Positions 1-4,306 of a stretch of 5,040 nt of DNA are shown in pieces. The translations under genes and the position numbers were made by a program. Positions within the stretch are counted from its first letter, which is position 1; each line of letters begins with the position of its first letter. The stretch is from Nitrososphaeraceae archaeon. GTDB taxonomy: Archaea; Thermoproteota; Nitrososphaeria; Nitrososphaerales; Nitrososphaeraceae. The DNA lies in NCBI GenBank assembly GCA_030038695.1, contig JASHSN010000636.1:1-5040 (forward strand), read 5' to 3'. Below the pieces are notes generated by a model. The model made no database searches. It had not been told where the DNA came from and worked only from the letters and a program-made list of their open reading frames with translations.

Positions 1-146
1 TTGAAAAGGCATTAAACACTAAAAATACAAACCCTCTTACGTTGTGAAAATAGATATGTAAACACTTCCAAAAAATTCGTCACTAATCCTTGTTTAAAGA
101 GAAAGCGATCAAGCTCAGTATTAAATCATGATAGTATAATTCCGAG

Positions 147-368
147 CTAGAGAATCAGTATCTTTGCAAGGAGTAGTAGATCCGCCGCTCTAAATTCAGG
201 AAAATTTATCAGGTTAAAATTTCCGTAGGTGGGCTTTGACGACATGTACATGTCACTTGTTTTCTGTGATCTTGCCCTCTCCATACCAATCAACAATAAC
301 TTTCGAAGATCTGGCGTCATTTCATCAAATGTCTCTTCCCATAAATTCCCGAGGAGATTTAATAACAT
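147..368 (-). CDS. Unrecognised 73-residue protein, divergent from the CsoR-like gene
   Basis: I do not recognise this family. The ATG-initiated frame has a plausible composition: a leucine-rich amphipathic N-terminal half (ETFDEM, then DLRKLLLIGMERA) and a second leucine-rich stretch near the C-terminus (RAADLLLLAKIL). There is no signal peptide, long membrane segment or metal motif. It lies head to head with the CsoR-like regulator across 55 bp, so it would be a natural target of that regulator. Beyond its TAG stop the same frame runs through one more stop (TGA) and then stays open for about 35 codons to near base 18, so it could also be the front of a decayed longer gene. I see no convincing TATA box or ribosome binding site. 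The overlapping plus-strand frame at 229-420 looks less protein-like. Real gene or remnant is undecided. Confidence 0.35.
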   Translation of the reverse strand: MLLNLLGNLWEETFDEMTPDLRKLLLIGMERARSQKTSDMYMSSKPTYGNFNLINFPEFRAADLLLLAKILIL

Positions 369-383
369 AAAAGGTTACATATT

Positions 384-396
384 GGATAATCTATCC
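384..396. promoter_or_regulatory. Inverted repeat GGATA-N3-TATCC in the divergent intergenic region
   Basis: Two perfect 5-bp arms separated by ATC lie between the starts of the divergent 73-residue ORF and the CsoR-like gene, 27 bp before the latter's ATG. The position suits an operator that could control both directions, perhaps for the CsoR-like protein itself. The sequence lacks the central G/C tract usual in bacterial CsoR operators. A 5-bp repeat can arise by chance. Confidence 0.3.
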
Positions 397-423
397 TTTG
401 AGATTAAGTATCGGTATTAATAT

Positions 424-684
424 ATGACACATCACAAGAAACCAGAAATTTCAAAAAGACTAGCAAGAATCGAAGGTCAAGTTAGAGGGATTCAAAGAAT
501 GGTTAATGAGGATAAGACCTACGCGGATATAGTACAACAAATCTCAGCCGTGCGTGCAGCTCTAGATGGTGTGATAGAAATTATGGTTAAGGACTTGGTA
601 GACCATTACGTTAGCCAAACTAGAGACGAAAGAGGAAAGGAAGTAGTCATAGAACTAATGGATACAGTATCTAACATTTTTTAG
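424..684 (+). CDS. CsoR/RcnR-family (DUF156) transcriptional regulator lacking the metal-binding cysteines
   Basis: This 86-residue all-helical protein matches the CsoR/RcnR/FrmR family in length and in its signature: RLARIEGQVRGIQRM (residues 12-26) in helix 1 and QQISAVRAALDGV (38-50) in helix 2. Family members are small tetrameric repressors that leave DNA when they bind Cu(I), Ni(II), formaldehyde or sulfur species. The usual Cys-His-Cys copper ligands align here with Tyr33, Leu58 and Tyr62, and the protein has no cysteine. His3 and His4 at the N-terminus (compare His3 of RcnR) and His61 are the only candidate ligands. The inducer is therefore probably not copper by the classical mode. 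The ATG is the only start, because an in-frame TAA lies at 418-420. No metal transporter or copper chaperone is adjacent. It is transcribed alone, convergent with the PadR gene. Confidence 0.88.
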   Translation: MTHHKKPEISKRLARIEGQVRGIQRMVNEDKTYADIVQQISAVRAALDGVIEIMVKDLVDHYVSQTRDERGKEVVIELMDTVSNIF

Positions 685-715
685 CTTTAGTGAAGATGCG
701 CCCTTCATTAAAGCT
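683..715 (+). terminator. 13-bp hairpin overlapping the stop codon of the CsoR-like gene
   Basis: AGCTTTAGTGAAG (683-695) pairs with CTTCATTAAAGCT (703-715) around a 7-nt loop; 12 pairs are Watson-Crick and one is G-U in the plus-strand transcript. The stem begins inside the TAG stop codon. It could stabilise the mRNA end or assist termination before the downstream T tract. Confidence 0.5.
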
Positions 716-759
716 GTAATTGGTGATCTGCAAACAATGCTGCGACCGTTGATACTTCG

Positions 760-767
760 TTTTTTTT
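760..767 (+). terminator. T8 tract, probable archaeal terminator of the CsoR-like gene
   Basis: Eight consecutive T residues lie 76 bp after the stop codon. Archaeal RNA polymerase ends transcripts at U-rich tracts, so this is the best intrinsic termination site for the rightward transcript. It sits between two convergent genes. Confidence 0.5.
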
Positions 768-822
768 CATGTTCTGATTACCATCATACTTATTCCAACT
801 TCTTAATCTGTCAAACAACAAT

Positions 823-840
823 GATCAACTCCAGTTTGAT
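823..840 (-). terminator. Weak hairpin just downstream of the PadR gene
   Basis: GATCAAC and GTTTGAT pair with one bulged base around a short loop, 5 bp after the PadR stop codon on the minus strand. No clear T run follows in that direction, so its role in termination is uncertain. Confidence 0.22.
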
Positions 841-845
841 TGGGC

Positions 846-1358
846 TTAATCACCCTTTTTGTTAATATTATTACTTTCTTGAGTTTGTTGTTGATTTACC
901 TTTCTTAATTCGGTCTTCAAAAAGTGCTTATACCTATTTCGTTCTTGTTTTGTCATTTTGCCAAGATTTGAGCTGAGAGCATTTCTTATGTTAGTAACTC
1001 TATCAAGCAAATCTAACGTCATGAACCTGCCAATACTGCCAACCCGAAGTAGCACTCCAAATTGTTTTTGGAATACATTATGCACCGATTCTAGGTCCTT
1101 AATCATATCAAGACCCTTAGTCGTTATCTTGTATCTACCGTCATCCATCTGGTCAATTAGACCTTCCTCAATCAATCTACCCAACATAGGATATATCAAA
1201 CCAGGCGAGGGCTTCCATATACCTCCGCTTTCATCTATCGCCTTGTCAATAATTTCTTTTCCTGACATGGGAACTTCCTTAATCGACGTTAGGACATAAT
1301 GACGTGAAAAACCTCTAGGAATGACACTGCCTGCTCTATCTAACCAACTGGACATCAT
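846..1358 (-). CDS. PadR-family winged-helix transcriptional regulator
   Basis: The 170-residue protein carries a PadR winged helix at about residues 15-85: RHYVLTSIKEVPMSGKEI (19-36), then GGIWKPSPGLIYPMLGRLIE (45-64), which contains the family's recognition-helix signature, then the wing with DDGRYKITTKG (72-82). The remaining 85 residues are helical and would supply the dimerisation region; the tail is rich in Gln, Asn and Lys and probably disordered. PadR proteins are usually repressors that respond to small ligands, but nothing here reveals the ligand. Two ATG codons are adjacent (1358 and 1355), and a TATA box about 27 bp upstream predicts an RNA start almost at the codon, so the transcript is probably leaderless. 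The palindrome between TATA box and ATG suggests self-repression. The target need not be adjacent. Confidence 0.93.
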   Translation of the reverse strand: MMSSWLDRAGSVIPRGFSRHYVLTSIKEVPMSGKEIIDKAIDESGGIWKPSPGLIYPMLGRLIEEGLIDQMDDGRYKITTKGLDMIKDLESVHNVFQKQFGVLLRVGSIGRFMTLDLLDRVTNIRNALSSNLGKMTKQERNRYKHFLKTELRKVNQQQTQESNNINKKGD

Positions 1359-1370
1359 ATCACTAGTAAT

Positions 1371-1382
1371 ATCGCTAGCGAT
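1371..1382. promoter_or_regulatory. Perfect 12-bp palindrome ATCGCTAGCGAT, candidate PadR operator
   Basis: The palindrome lies 13 bp upstream of the PadR ATG and overlaps the last two bases of its TATA box, so a bound protein would block the archaeal initiation factors TBP and TFB or RNA polymerase. No other copy of the full palindrome occurs in the window. Autorepression is an inference from position. Confidence 0.5.
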
Positions 1383-1390
1383 TTATAAAT
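1381..1390 (-). promoter_or_regulatory. TATA box of the PadR gene
   Basis: ATTTATAAAT is centred about 27 bp upstream of the PadR ATG, the distance expected for an archaeal TATA box with the RNA start at or next to the start codon. Confidence 0.6.
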
Positions 1391-1419
1391 CTTATTGGCT
1401 GTTCAGTTCTGGTAACTTA

Positions 1420-1605
1420 TCATGGTTTGGGAATATACCGGTTACTTTCACGGTTCACCGGTTTAGTAATATCCATTAATAAACCAAAAAGTAATTTTGC
1501 TAGATCATATTGCTTAATGAAATCCGATTCATCAAGGAAGGTTTCATGGCTGTAAGGTTCTGTTGTAAAGACGGGTTCTATTAAAGACCGTTGCGGATAT
1601 ATATA
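1420..1605 (-). pseudogene. Start-less 61-codon remnant of an unrecognised protein
   Basis: A minus-strand frame of 61 codons between TAG (1606-1608) and TGA (1420-1422) reads like genuine protein: acidic and aromatic segments (EPYSHETFLDESDF), an amphipathic helix (YDLAKLLFGLLMDITKP) and a basic end (NRYIPKP). It has no ATG, GTG or TTG until a methionine only 17 codons from the end. The open stretch begins within 2 bp of the left 36-bp inverted repeat, so the repeat-bounded segment may have cut off its front. The frame also matches that of the upstream ABM gene past two stop codons, but the ABM protein ends where its family usually ends. The family is unknown to me. It could instead be a live small gene with a non-standard start near 1581, which would fit a TATA-like run at 1595-1605. 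Confidence 0.4.
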
Positions 1606-1606
1606 C

Positions 1607-1642
1607 TATTTACGTGGTTCTAATTTCAGGGTATGCAGAAAG
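1607..1642 (+). repeat. 36-bp inverted repeat, left copy, flanking the ABM gene
   Basis: This sequence matches the reverse complement of 2560-2595 at 33 of 36 positions; the differences are at 1614, 1620 and 1630. It lies 2 bp beyond the ABM stop codon. Both copies begin with TATTTAC at the outer edge and end with ATGCAGAAAG at the inner edge. Similarity stops abruptly on both sides. Confidence 0.85.
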
Positions 1643-1644
1643 GT

Positions 1645-2229
1645 TCACTGCTGCAAATGTTCAATACCGGGATAAAGCCAACGTCGCAGCAATCGACTCA
1701 AAACAGGCATTGCGAAATAGGTGAGACCCACCACAAGTATTGTAGTCATAATTGTATTAGCAACGAATGGCGATTGTTTTATGTAAAGACTAAGAGTAAA
1801 GAAAAAGGTAACTAGTGAGCTAATACTGTATGCTCCAATGAATGTAACTATTGCCATTTTCCATTGAGGAGGAGCAACTATAGCTTTCATGTCTGGCAGT
1901 GTGAACCATGTCTCTAGACCAGTCGCCCTCCCGTAATACAAAGTAGAATATTTGTTCGCTTCTTCTATTTGCTTGAGATATTCGTCTGATTTTTCCCATG
2001 CATCCAACGAGGCCGTGTTGCTAAATTTGTGAATAATGTGCCTTATGGAATCGGTACCTCCTTGTGTAATTATTGTTGTCTCCACATATCCTGGAATGTT
2101 CTTCTCTAACATCAAAAAACGTCTAAGCCAGTCATCGTATTGCTTCTCACATCCAGGTTTTATCTTCCTACTAATGACAACAGTAACATCCTTGGCTGGA
2201 TGCTCGCCATCTGGGTTCACCATATCCAT
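1645..2229 (-). CDS. Antibiotic biosynthesis monooxygenase (ABM)-like protein with C-terminal membrane anchor (COG3224-type)
   Basis: The 194-residue protein has a ferredoxin-like ABM domain at about residues 13-110 (ISRKIKPGCEKQYDDWL at 19-35, PGYVET at 46-51, the W78EKSDE region), then the linker GLETWFTLP (104-112) and the PPQWKMA motif (120-126) that marks this membrane-anchored subfamily. Two membrane segments follow at about 125-149 and 155-178, and the basic end RLLRRWLYP is probably cytoplasmic. ABM domains act in cofactor-free or haem monooxygenases, but most proteins of this anchored type have no proven reaction, so a catalytic role is not shown. Length and ending are normal for the family. 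Met1 or Met3 could be the start. The gene stands alone and is enclosed by 36-bp inverted repeats. Confidence 0.87.
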   Translation of the reverse strand: MDMVNPDGEHPAKDVTVVISRKIKPGCEKQYDDWLRRFLMLEKNIPGYVETTIITQGGTDSIRHIIHKFSNTASLDAWEKSDEYLKQIEEANKYSTLYYGRATGLETWFTLPDMKAIVAPPQWKMAIVTFIGAYSISSLVTFFFTLSLYIKQSPFVANTIMTTILVVGLTYFAMPVLSRLLRRWLYPGIEHLQQ

Positions 2230-2241
2230 TGTTAGAATAAG

Positions 2242-2250
2242 AGAATATAA
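2242..2250 (-). promoter_or_regulatory. Candidate TATA box for the ABM gene
   Basis: CTTATATTC on the minus strand is centred 17 bp before the first ATG and 23 bp before the second (Met3, 2223). The distance fits a near-leaderless start at Met3 better than at Met1, but is slightly short for both, so the assignment is tentative. Confidence 0.35.
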
Positions 2251-2330
2251 GCTAATAACTCACGCTAATGTTGGACTAGTAGACTGGAGTGTGAGATGAG
2301 GCGAACGCCTGCGATAAAGTTAGCCTTATC

Positions 2331-2462
2331 ATGACAACACACTATGGCGTCAAAAAAGATGACATACAATCTGAATCTATAACTCACTTGGTCAAATCTC
2401 AAGATTGGTGGAATAACTATCATAAACGCCATATTTTCAGACACCATTATACAATTAAATAA
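2331..2462 (+). CDS. Possible 43-residue basic, histidine-rich small protein
   Basis: An ATG frame encodes a short basic protein with six histidines and the segment QDWWNNYHKRHIFRHHY near its C-terminus. I do not recognise it. It lies divergent to the ABM gene, inside the inverted-repeat-bounded segment. There is no good TATA box at the expected distance and no ribosome binding site; the frame is open a further 12 codons upstream without a start. An open frame also runs on the opposite strand (2265-2447), so one of the two is a shadow; this one has the more natural composition. A chance ORF is quite possible. Confidence 0.28.
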   Translation: MTTHYGVKKDDIQSESITHLVKSQDWWNNYHKRHIFRHHYTIK

Positions 2463-2559
2463 CCGGACTGGTACGGGTAGCCGGAAAGTATATCGCTAAG
2501 AATGATTATGCAAAATAGAATAGTTCTCGAATGAGAGTTATCTGACCATTGAAAATATT

Positions 2560-2595
2560 CTTTCTGCATACTCTGAAATTACAACCATGTAAATA
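2560..2595 (-). repeat. 36-bp inverted repeat, right copy, flanking the ABM gene
   Basis: The minus strand of this segment matches 1607-1642 at 33 of 36 positions. Together the copies bound 989 bp holding the ABM gene. Read inward, this copy supplies an ATG (2569) opening a 40-codon frame to 2447 that starts Met-Gln-Lys, as does the frame opened by the left copy at 1633; neither product looks convincing. I see no target-site duplication outside the pair. Confidence 0.85.
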
Positions 2596-2626
2596 AGCCA
2601 AGTGTCCTATGCTGAACCACTATTTC

Positions 2627-2755
2627 CTAATTTTGTCTAGGATCCTCATACAGATGAAATGATGTTACCACGACGCATCCATCTTTTTTATCCAAGAGAA
2701 AAGTATAGGGATTCTGAACCATACTTGATTCCCGGCGGGTTAGGATCTCTTTCAT
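2627..2755 (-). CDS. Small unrecognised protein (42 residues), probably the rear of a frameshifted gene
   Basis: The ATG at 2755 opens a 42-residue frame with a convincing beta-rich C-terminal half: PYTFLLDKKDGCVVVTSFHL, ending YEDPRQN. Upstream, the neighbouring frame is equally protein-like (ELLGPEKKIGNERDPNPPG, then IKYGSES) and can start at TTG 2798, near the RNA start predicted from the TATA box at 2819-2826. Joining the frames by losing one C from the CCC run at 2711-2713 gives a continuous protein of about 56 residues starting at 2798. So either the gene is broken by a one-base insertion, or the short ATG form is expressed alone. I cannot name the family. The stop lies 32 bp outside the right copy of the 36-bp inverted repeat. 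Confidence 0.4.
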   Translation of the reverse strand: MKEILTRRESSMVQNPYTFLLDKKDGCVVVTSFHLYEDPRQN

Positions 2756-2818
2756 TCCCAATCTTTTTCTCCGGCCCTAATAACTCGCACAAGTTCAACT
2801 GAATAGATTCTTCAAATA

Positions 2819-2826
2819 CTTTATAG
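2819..2826 (-). promoter_or_regulatory. TATA box for the small gene at 2627-2798
   Basis: CTATAAAG on the minus strand predicts RNA initiation near 2796, matching a TTG at 2798-2796 that opens the upstream frame of the frameshifted small gene. This supports the longer reading of that gene. Confidence 0.4.
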
Positions 2827-2942
2827 CTGAGTAATCATCGTACTACAGCATAACTGCAAAATCGAAGGGTTCTAAAGAAAAGGTTAAGAAGAAATCGAAA
2901 TAGGTGGGGCCGCCATCTAAATCAGGAGTGAGATATTAACAG

Positions 2943-3125
2943 TTGACAAATAGTCTACTGATGGGATACAGCGGAGAAACTAAGGACGTAAACTTCTCAA
3001 ATGGTACCACCGCATTCTATGGAACCCTCGGATTTTTAATGAACGGCGAGTCCACAAATGGAACTTGTTTATCGGACTCAAATGAACTTAGATCTAAGGC
3101 ATCCGGGTATAAACAAATACTGTAA
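2943..3125 (+). CDS. Weak 60-residue ORF of unknown function
   Basis: A TTG-initiated frame (alternative ATG at 2961) encodes a Gly/Ser/Asn/Thr-rich sequence with several Asn-Gly-Thr sequons (FSNGTTAF, STNGTC), as in surface proteins, but without signal peptide or membrane segment. I do not recognise it. The opposite strand is also open here for about 55 codons without a start, so the open frame may reflect the locally higher GC content. There is no clear TATA box or ribosome binding site. Confidence 0.2.
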   Translation: MTNSLLMGYSGETKDVNFSNGTTAFYGTLGFLMNGESTNGTCLSDSNELRSKASGYKQIL

Positions 3126-3160
3126 GCCCAAAAATCGAGCTTAACTGCGAGTGCTAAGTA

Positions 3161-3265
3161 AAAGGTGAAATAAAATAGAAGCCTTCAGAACTTAGATATA
3201 CATGTCAATGTGGTGAAATATTTGTATCAAACTCTAGCCTCTGTGAACACTTTCAAAATATGTAG
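3161..3265 (+). pseudogene. Decayed C2H2 zinc-finger microgene
   Basis: Codons 3179-3262 read as a degraded single C2H2 finger: RYTCQCGEIF, then VSNSSLCEHFQNM. The classical spacing from the second cysteine is kept (three residues to Phe, five to Leu, two to His). The first cysteine pair is one residue too close (C-X-C), no start codon exists, an in-frame TAG sits at 3176-3178, and the stop TAG (3263-3265) falls exactly where the second histidine would be with H-X4-H spacing. A ribosome-binding-like AAAGGTGA remains at 3161-3168. It resembles the intact finger on the opposite strand at 3466-3612 in type but not closely in sequence. I infer a lost small zinc-finger gene. Confidence 0.45.
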
Positions 3266-3269
3266 GTGA
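3264..3269 (+). promoter_or_regulatory. Shine-Dalgarno site that fixes the start of the secreted protein
   Basis: AGGTGA lies 5 nt upstream of the ATG at 3275 and matches the anti-Shine-Dalgarno end of 16S rRNA. It favours this ATG over the GTG at 3266, which lies inside the site. It is the clearest ribosome binding site in the window. Confidence 0.55.
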
Positions 3270-3274
3270 ATAGA

Positions 3275-3520
3275 ATGAAAATATTTCTAACGCTATTAAT
3301 GGCTGTGGTGATGGTTTTAGTAATGGGGACATCATTAGCCGATGGCTCTAATGAAAGTAGTTACAAATTTGGATACAAAATGGCGACGGATAATTTAACT
3401 AATATGATAACAGTTCCATCAACACCCCACTTATCAAAACTGATCAGGACTAAGGAAAACGTGCTTCATTCATCAATTTCCTTTTTTATAACTTTTGCTT
3501 GCATTCTGAGTGAAGGTTGA
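3275..3520 (+). CDS. Small secreted protein, probably 3'-truncated
   Basis: The protein (81 residues from the ATG) opens with a clear signal peptide: Lys2, a hydrophobic core at residues 3-18 and a likely cleavage after Ala22 in SLA-DGSN. The mature part begins with Ser/Asn-rich sequence and SSYKFGYKMA (28-37), a Tyr-Gly pattern resembling small exported proteins common in Nitrososphaeria. Asn26 and Asn40 lie in N-X-S/T sequons. From about residue 45 the sequence no longer looks secreted, and its last 55 bases run antisense to the zinc-finger gene at 3466-3612. I infer that the true 3' part has been lost and the reading frame runs on into foreign sequence. It may still be expressed; no promoter is obvious. 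The function is unknown. Confidence 0.45.
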   Translation: MKIFLTLLMAVVMVLVMGTSLADGSNESSYKFGYKMATDNLTNMITVPSTPHLSKLIRTKENVLHSSISFFITFACILSEG

Positions 3521-3612
3521 TCTTGATGTTTTTCGAAAACATGGGTAATGTATTCTCCGTGGCTACTAAATTCCGAGTTACATGAAGGGCAAAGTATTAC
3601 ATATTTAGGCAA
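3466..3612 (-). CDS. Single C2H2 zinc-finger microprotein (48 residues)
   Basis: The frame holds one complete classical finger: Cys8-X2-Cys11-X3-Phe15-X5-Tyr21-X2-His24-X4-His29, matching the ligand and core spacing of C2H2 zinc fingers, followed by a basic helical tail (LRMQAKVIKKE). The fold should bind one Zn2+ and could contact DNA, RNA or protein; one finger rarely gives specific DNA binding alone. The TTG start follows two in-frame stops and lies about 2 nt from the RNA start predicted by the TATA box at 3637-3644, so the mRNA is probably leaderless. It is divergent from dodecin across 94 bp. Its 3' end overlaps the dubious tail of the secreted-protein ORF on the other strand. Small finger proteins are numerous in Nitrososphaeria. 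The motif is strong; the role is unknown. Confidence 0.72.
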   Translation of the reverse strand: MPKYVILCPSCNSEFSSHGEYITHVFEKHQDQPSLRMQAKVIKKEIDE

Positions 3613-3636
3613 TTATTAGGCATATAGCGGACGAGA

Positions 3637-3644
3637 TTTTAAAA
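3637..3644 (-). promoter_or_regulatory. TATA box of the zinc-finger gene
   Basis: TTTTAAAA is centred about 28 bp upstream of the TTG start at 3612, predicting an RNA start at about 3614 and a leaderless message. Confidence 0.5.
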
Positions 3645-3676
3645 GTTGTTTCTAGCTTGTGGGCAAAAATTTAACC

Positions 3677-3686
3677 TTTTTATAAG
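3677..3686 (+). promoter_or_regulatory. TATA box of the dodecin gene
   Basis: TTTTTATAAG is centred about 26 bp upstream of the dodecin ATG, the canonical archaeal spacing for a leaderless transcript. It lies about 40 bp from the oppositely oriented TATA box of the zinc-finger gene, forming a compact divergent promoter. Confidence 0.65.
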
Positions 3687-3706
3687 CACATGACATTATT
3701 TAACAT

Positions 3707-3916
3707 ATGTCAGTAGCTAAAATAGTGGAACTAGTTGGAAGTTCTAACAAAAGCTGGGAAGATGCGGCTCAAGTCGCGTTAAATGAAGCAATCAAGACTA
3801 TTCATGGAATACGTGGAATTGAAGTTACAGATATGACGGCGAAGGTGGATAGCAAGACGGGCAAGATTCAAGAGTATAGAGTATGTGTTAAATTATCCTT
3901 TGGTGTGGAAAGATAA
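3707..3916 (+). CDS. Dodecin-family protein
   Basis: The 69-residue protein has the whole dodecin fold: strand KIVELVGSS (5-13), the helix beginning SWEDAAQVALNEA (16-28), then GIRGIEVTDMTAKVD (34-48) and the final strand EYRVCVKLSFGVE (56-68). Dodecins assemble into hollow dodecamers in the cytoplasm; the classical ones store flavin. In flavin-binding dodecins a tryptophan before the second strand (DWFEV in the Thermus protein) stacks on the flavin; the aligned position here is Gly37, and the only Trp (17) is the helix-cap residue. This resembles the tryptophan-less subgroup, such as mycobacterial SecE2/Rv0379, so flavin storage should not be assumed. Length is normal. The ATG fits a leaderless start. 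It is divergent from the zinc-finger microprotein and convergent with the 93-residue gene. Confidence 0.93.
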   Translation: MSVAKIVELVGSSNKSWEDAAQVALNEAIKTIHGIRGIEVTDMTAKVDSKTGKIQEYRVCVKLSFGVER

Positions 3917-3978
3917 GAAGGATATTGTAGATTATCGTAGGGGGTAATATTGCTATTGTATTCATCGTCGCCCTCGTC

Positions 3979-4260
3979 TCATCTTGGGCCCAGAATATTA
4001 ACAAGAAGCTGCTCCTTCTGTCTCTGAATATTCTCTATGATAGTCTCTCGGCGCTGTGGTTCTTCGATCAACTCATCTTCGTAGATAGCGGTTAAAAGAG
4101 TCCATAATACAGTCTTGGGATCCTGGATAGTGATTCTATTCTTTTCGAACAGATCTAGGATGGCGTTCTCAAAGTCTAGCAGAGTTCTAGCAGTCATTTT
4201 CTCTCCCATCAACTGCGCTATTACCCGTTGCTTGATTATTGCATCTATTGCTGCCGGCAT
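3979..4260 (-). CDS. Unrecognised 93-residue helical protein
   Basis: I do not recognise a domain. The protein appears all-helical, with a hydrophobic N-terminal helix (AAIDAIIKQRVIAQLM), an amphipathic centre (LLDFENAILDLFEKNRI), a short Trp-containing segment (VLWTLLTAIYEDELIEE) and a charged Gln-rich helix (ETIIENIQRQKEQLLVN). There is no cysteine, signal peptide or membrane span. The composition is that of a soluble cytoplasmic protein that could pair with a partner or form a small bundle. The ATG at 4260 lies a few bases downstream of the RNA start predicted from the TATA box at 4289-4299. It is convergent with dodecin and lies downstream of the nested repeat at 4307-4465. Good codon usage and a clear promoter make it a likely real gene. 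Confidence 0.7.
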   Translation of the reverse strand: MPAAIDAIIKQRVIAQLMGEKMTARTLLDFENAILDLFEKNRITIQDPKTVLWTLLTAIYEDELIEEPQRRETIIENIQRQKEQLLVNILGPR

Positions 4261-4288
4261 AGTTTAATTGAATAAACGAAGATCAAAG

Positions 4289-4299
4289 CTAAATAATTT
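4289..4299 (-). promoter_or_regulatory. TATA-like element upstream of the 93-residue gene
   Basis: AAATTATTTAG on the minus strand is centred about 34 bp before the ATG, predicting an RNA start near 4267 and a leader of only a few bases. Confidence 0.4.
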
Positions 4300-4306
4300 G
4301 CTAAAG

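Larger units (their letters stand above)
2799..3160. other. Low-density intergenic stretch
   Basis: Nothing here is recognisable as a conserved gene. It holds the TATA box at 2819-2826, a lysine-rich plus-strand frame without a start (about 2855-2899, ending at a TAG and followed by 11 more codons in frame), and the weak ORF at 2943-3125. It may be decayed coding DNA. Confidence 0.4.

Noticed and set aside
708..770. Minus-strand 20-codon ORF between the CsoR-like and PadR genes
   Set aside because: Too short to separate from chance and it covers the terminator region.
1437..1462. Two ACCGGT sites 20 bp apart, resembling a two-turn operator
   Set aside because: They lie inside the protein-like remnant frame at 1420-1605, which explains them as former codons, and no promoter is next to them.
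1556..1590. Near-tandem 18-bp repeat starting GGTTCT
   Set aside because: Only two imperfect units within the remnant frame; not distinguishable from chance.
1633..1815. Plus-strand 60-codon ORF preceded by a TATA-like run at about 1596-1606
   Set aside because: Most of it is antisense to the ABM C-terminus, its composition is not protein-like, and its ATG comes from the repeat.
2299..2310. Inverted repeat AGGCG-AA-CGCCT
   Set aside because: Loop too short for an RNA hairpin and no promoter in a matching position; an operator role is unsupported.
2265..2447. Minus-strand 60-codon ORF
   Set aside because: Unnatural composition and no promoter; it overlaps the more natural small frame at 2331-2462 and the ABM upstream region.
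2447..2569. Minus-strand 40-codon ORF starting in the right 36-bp repeat
   Set aside because: Short, overlaps another candidate ORF, and its tail looks random; noted only because its ATG lies in the repeat.
2855..2899. Lysine-rich plus-strand frame resembling a basic tail of a ribosomal or nucleoid protein
   Set aside because: No start codon, a stop after 15 codons, and low-complexity AAG/AAA sequence explains the resemblance.
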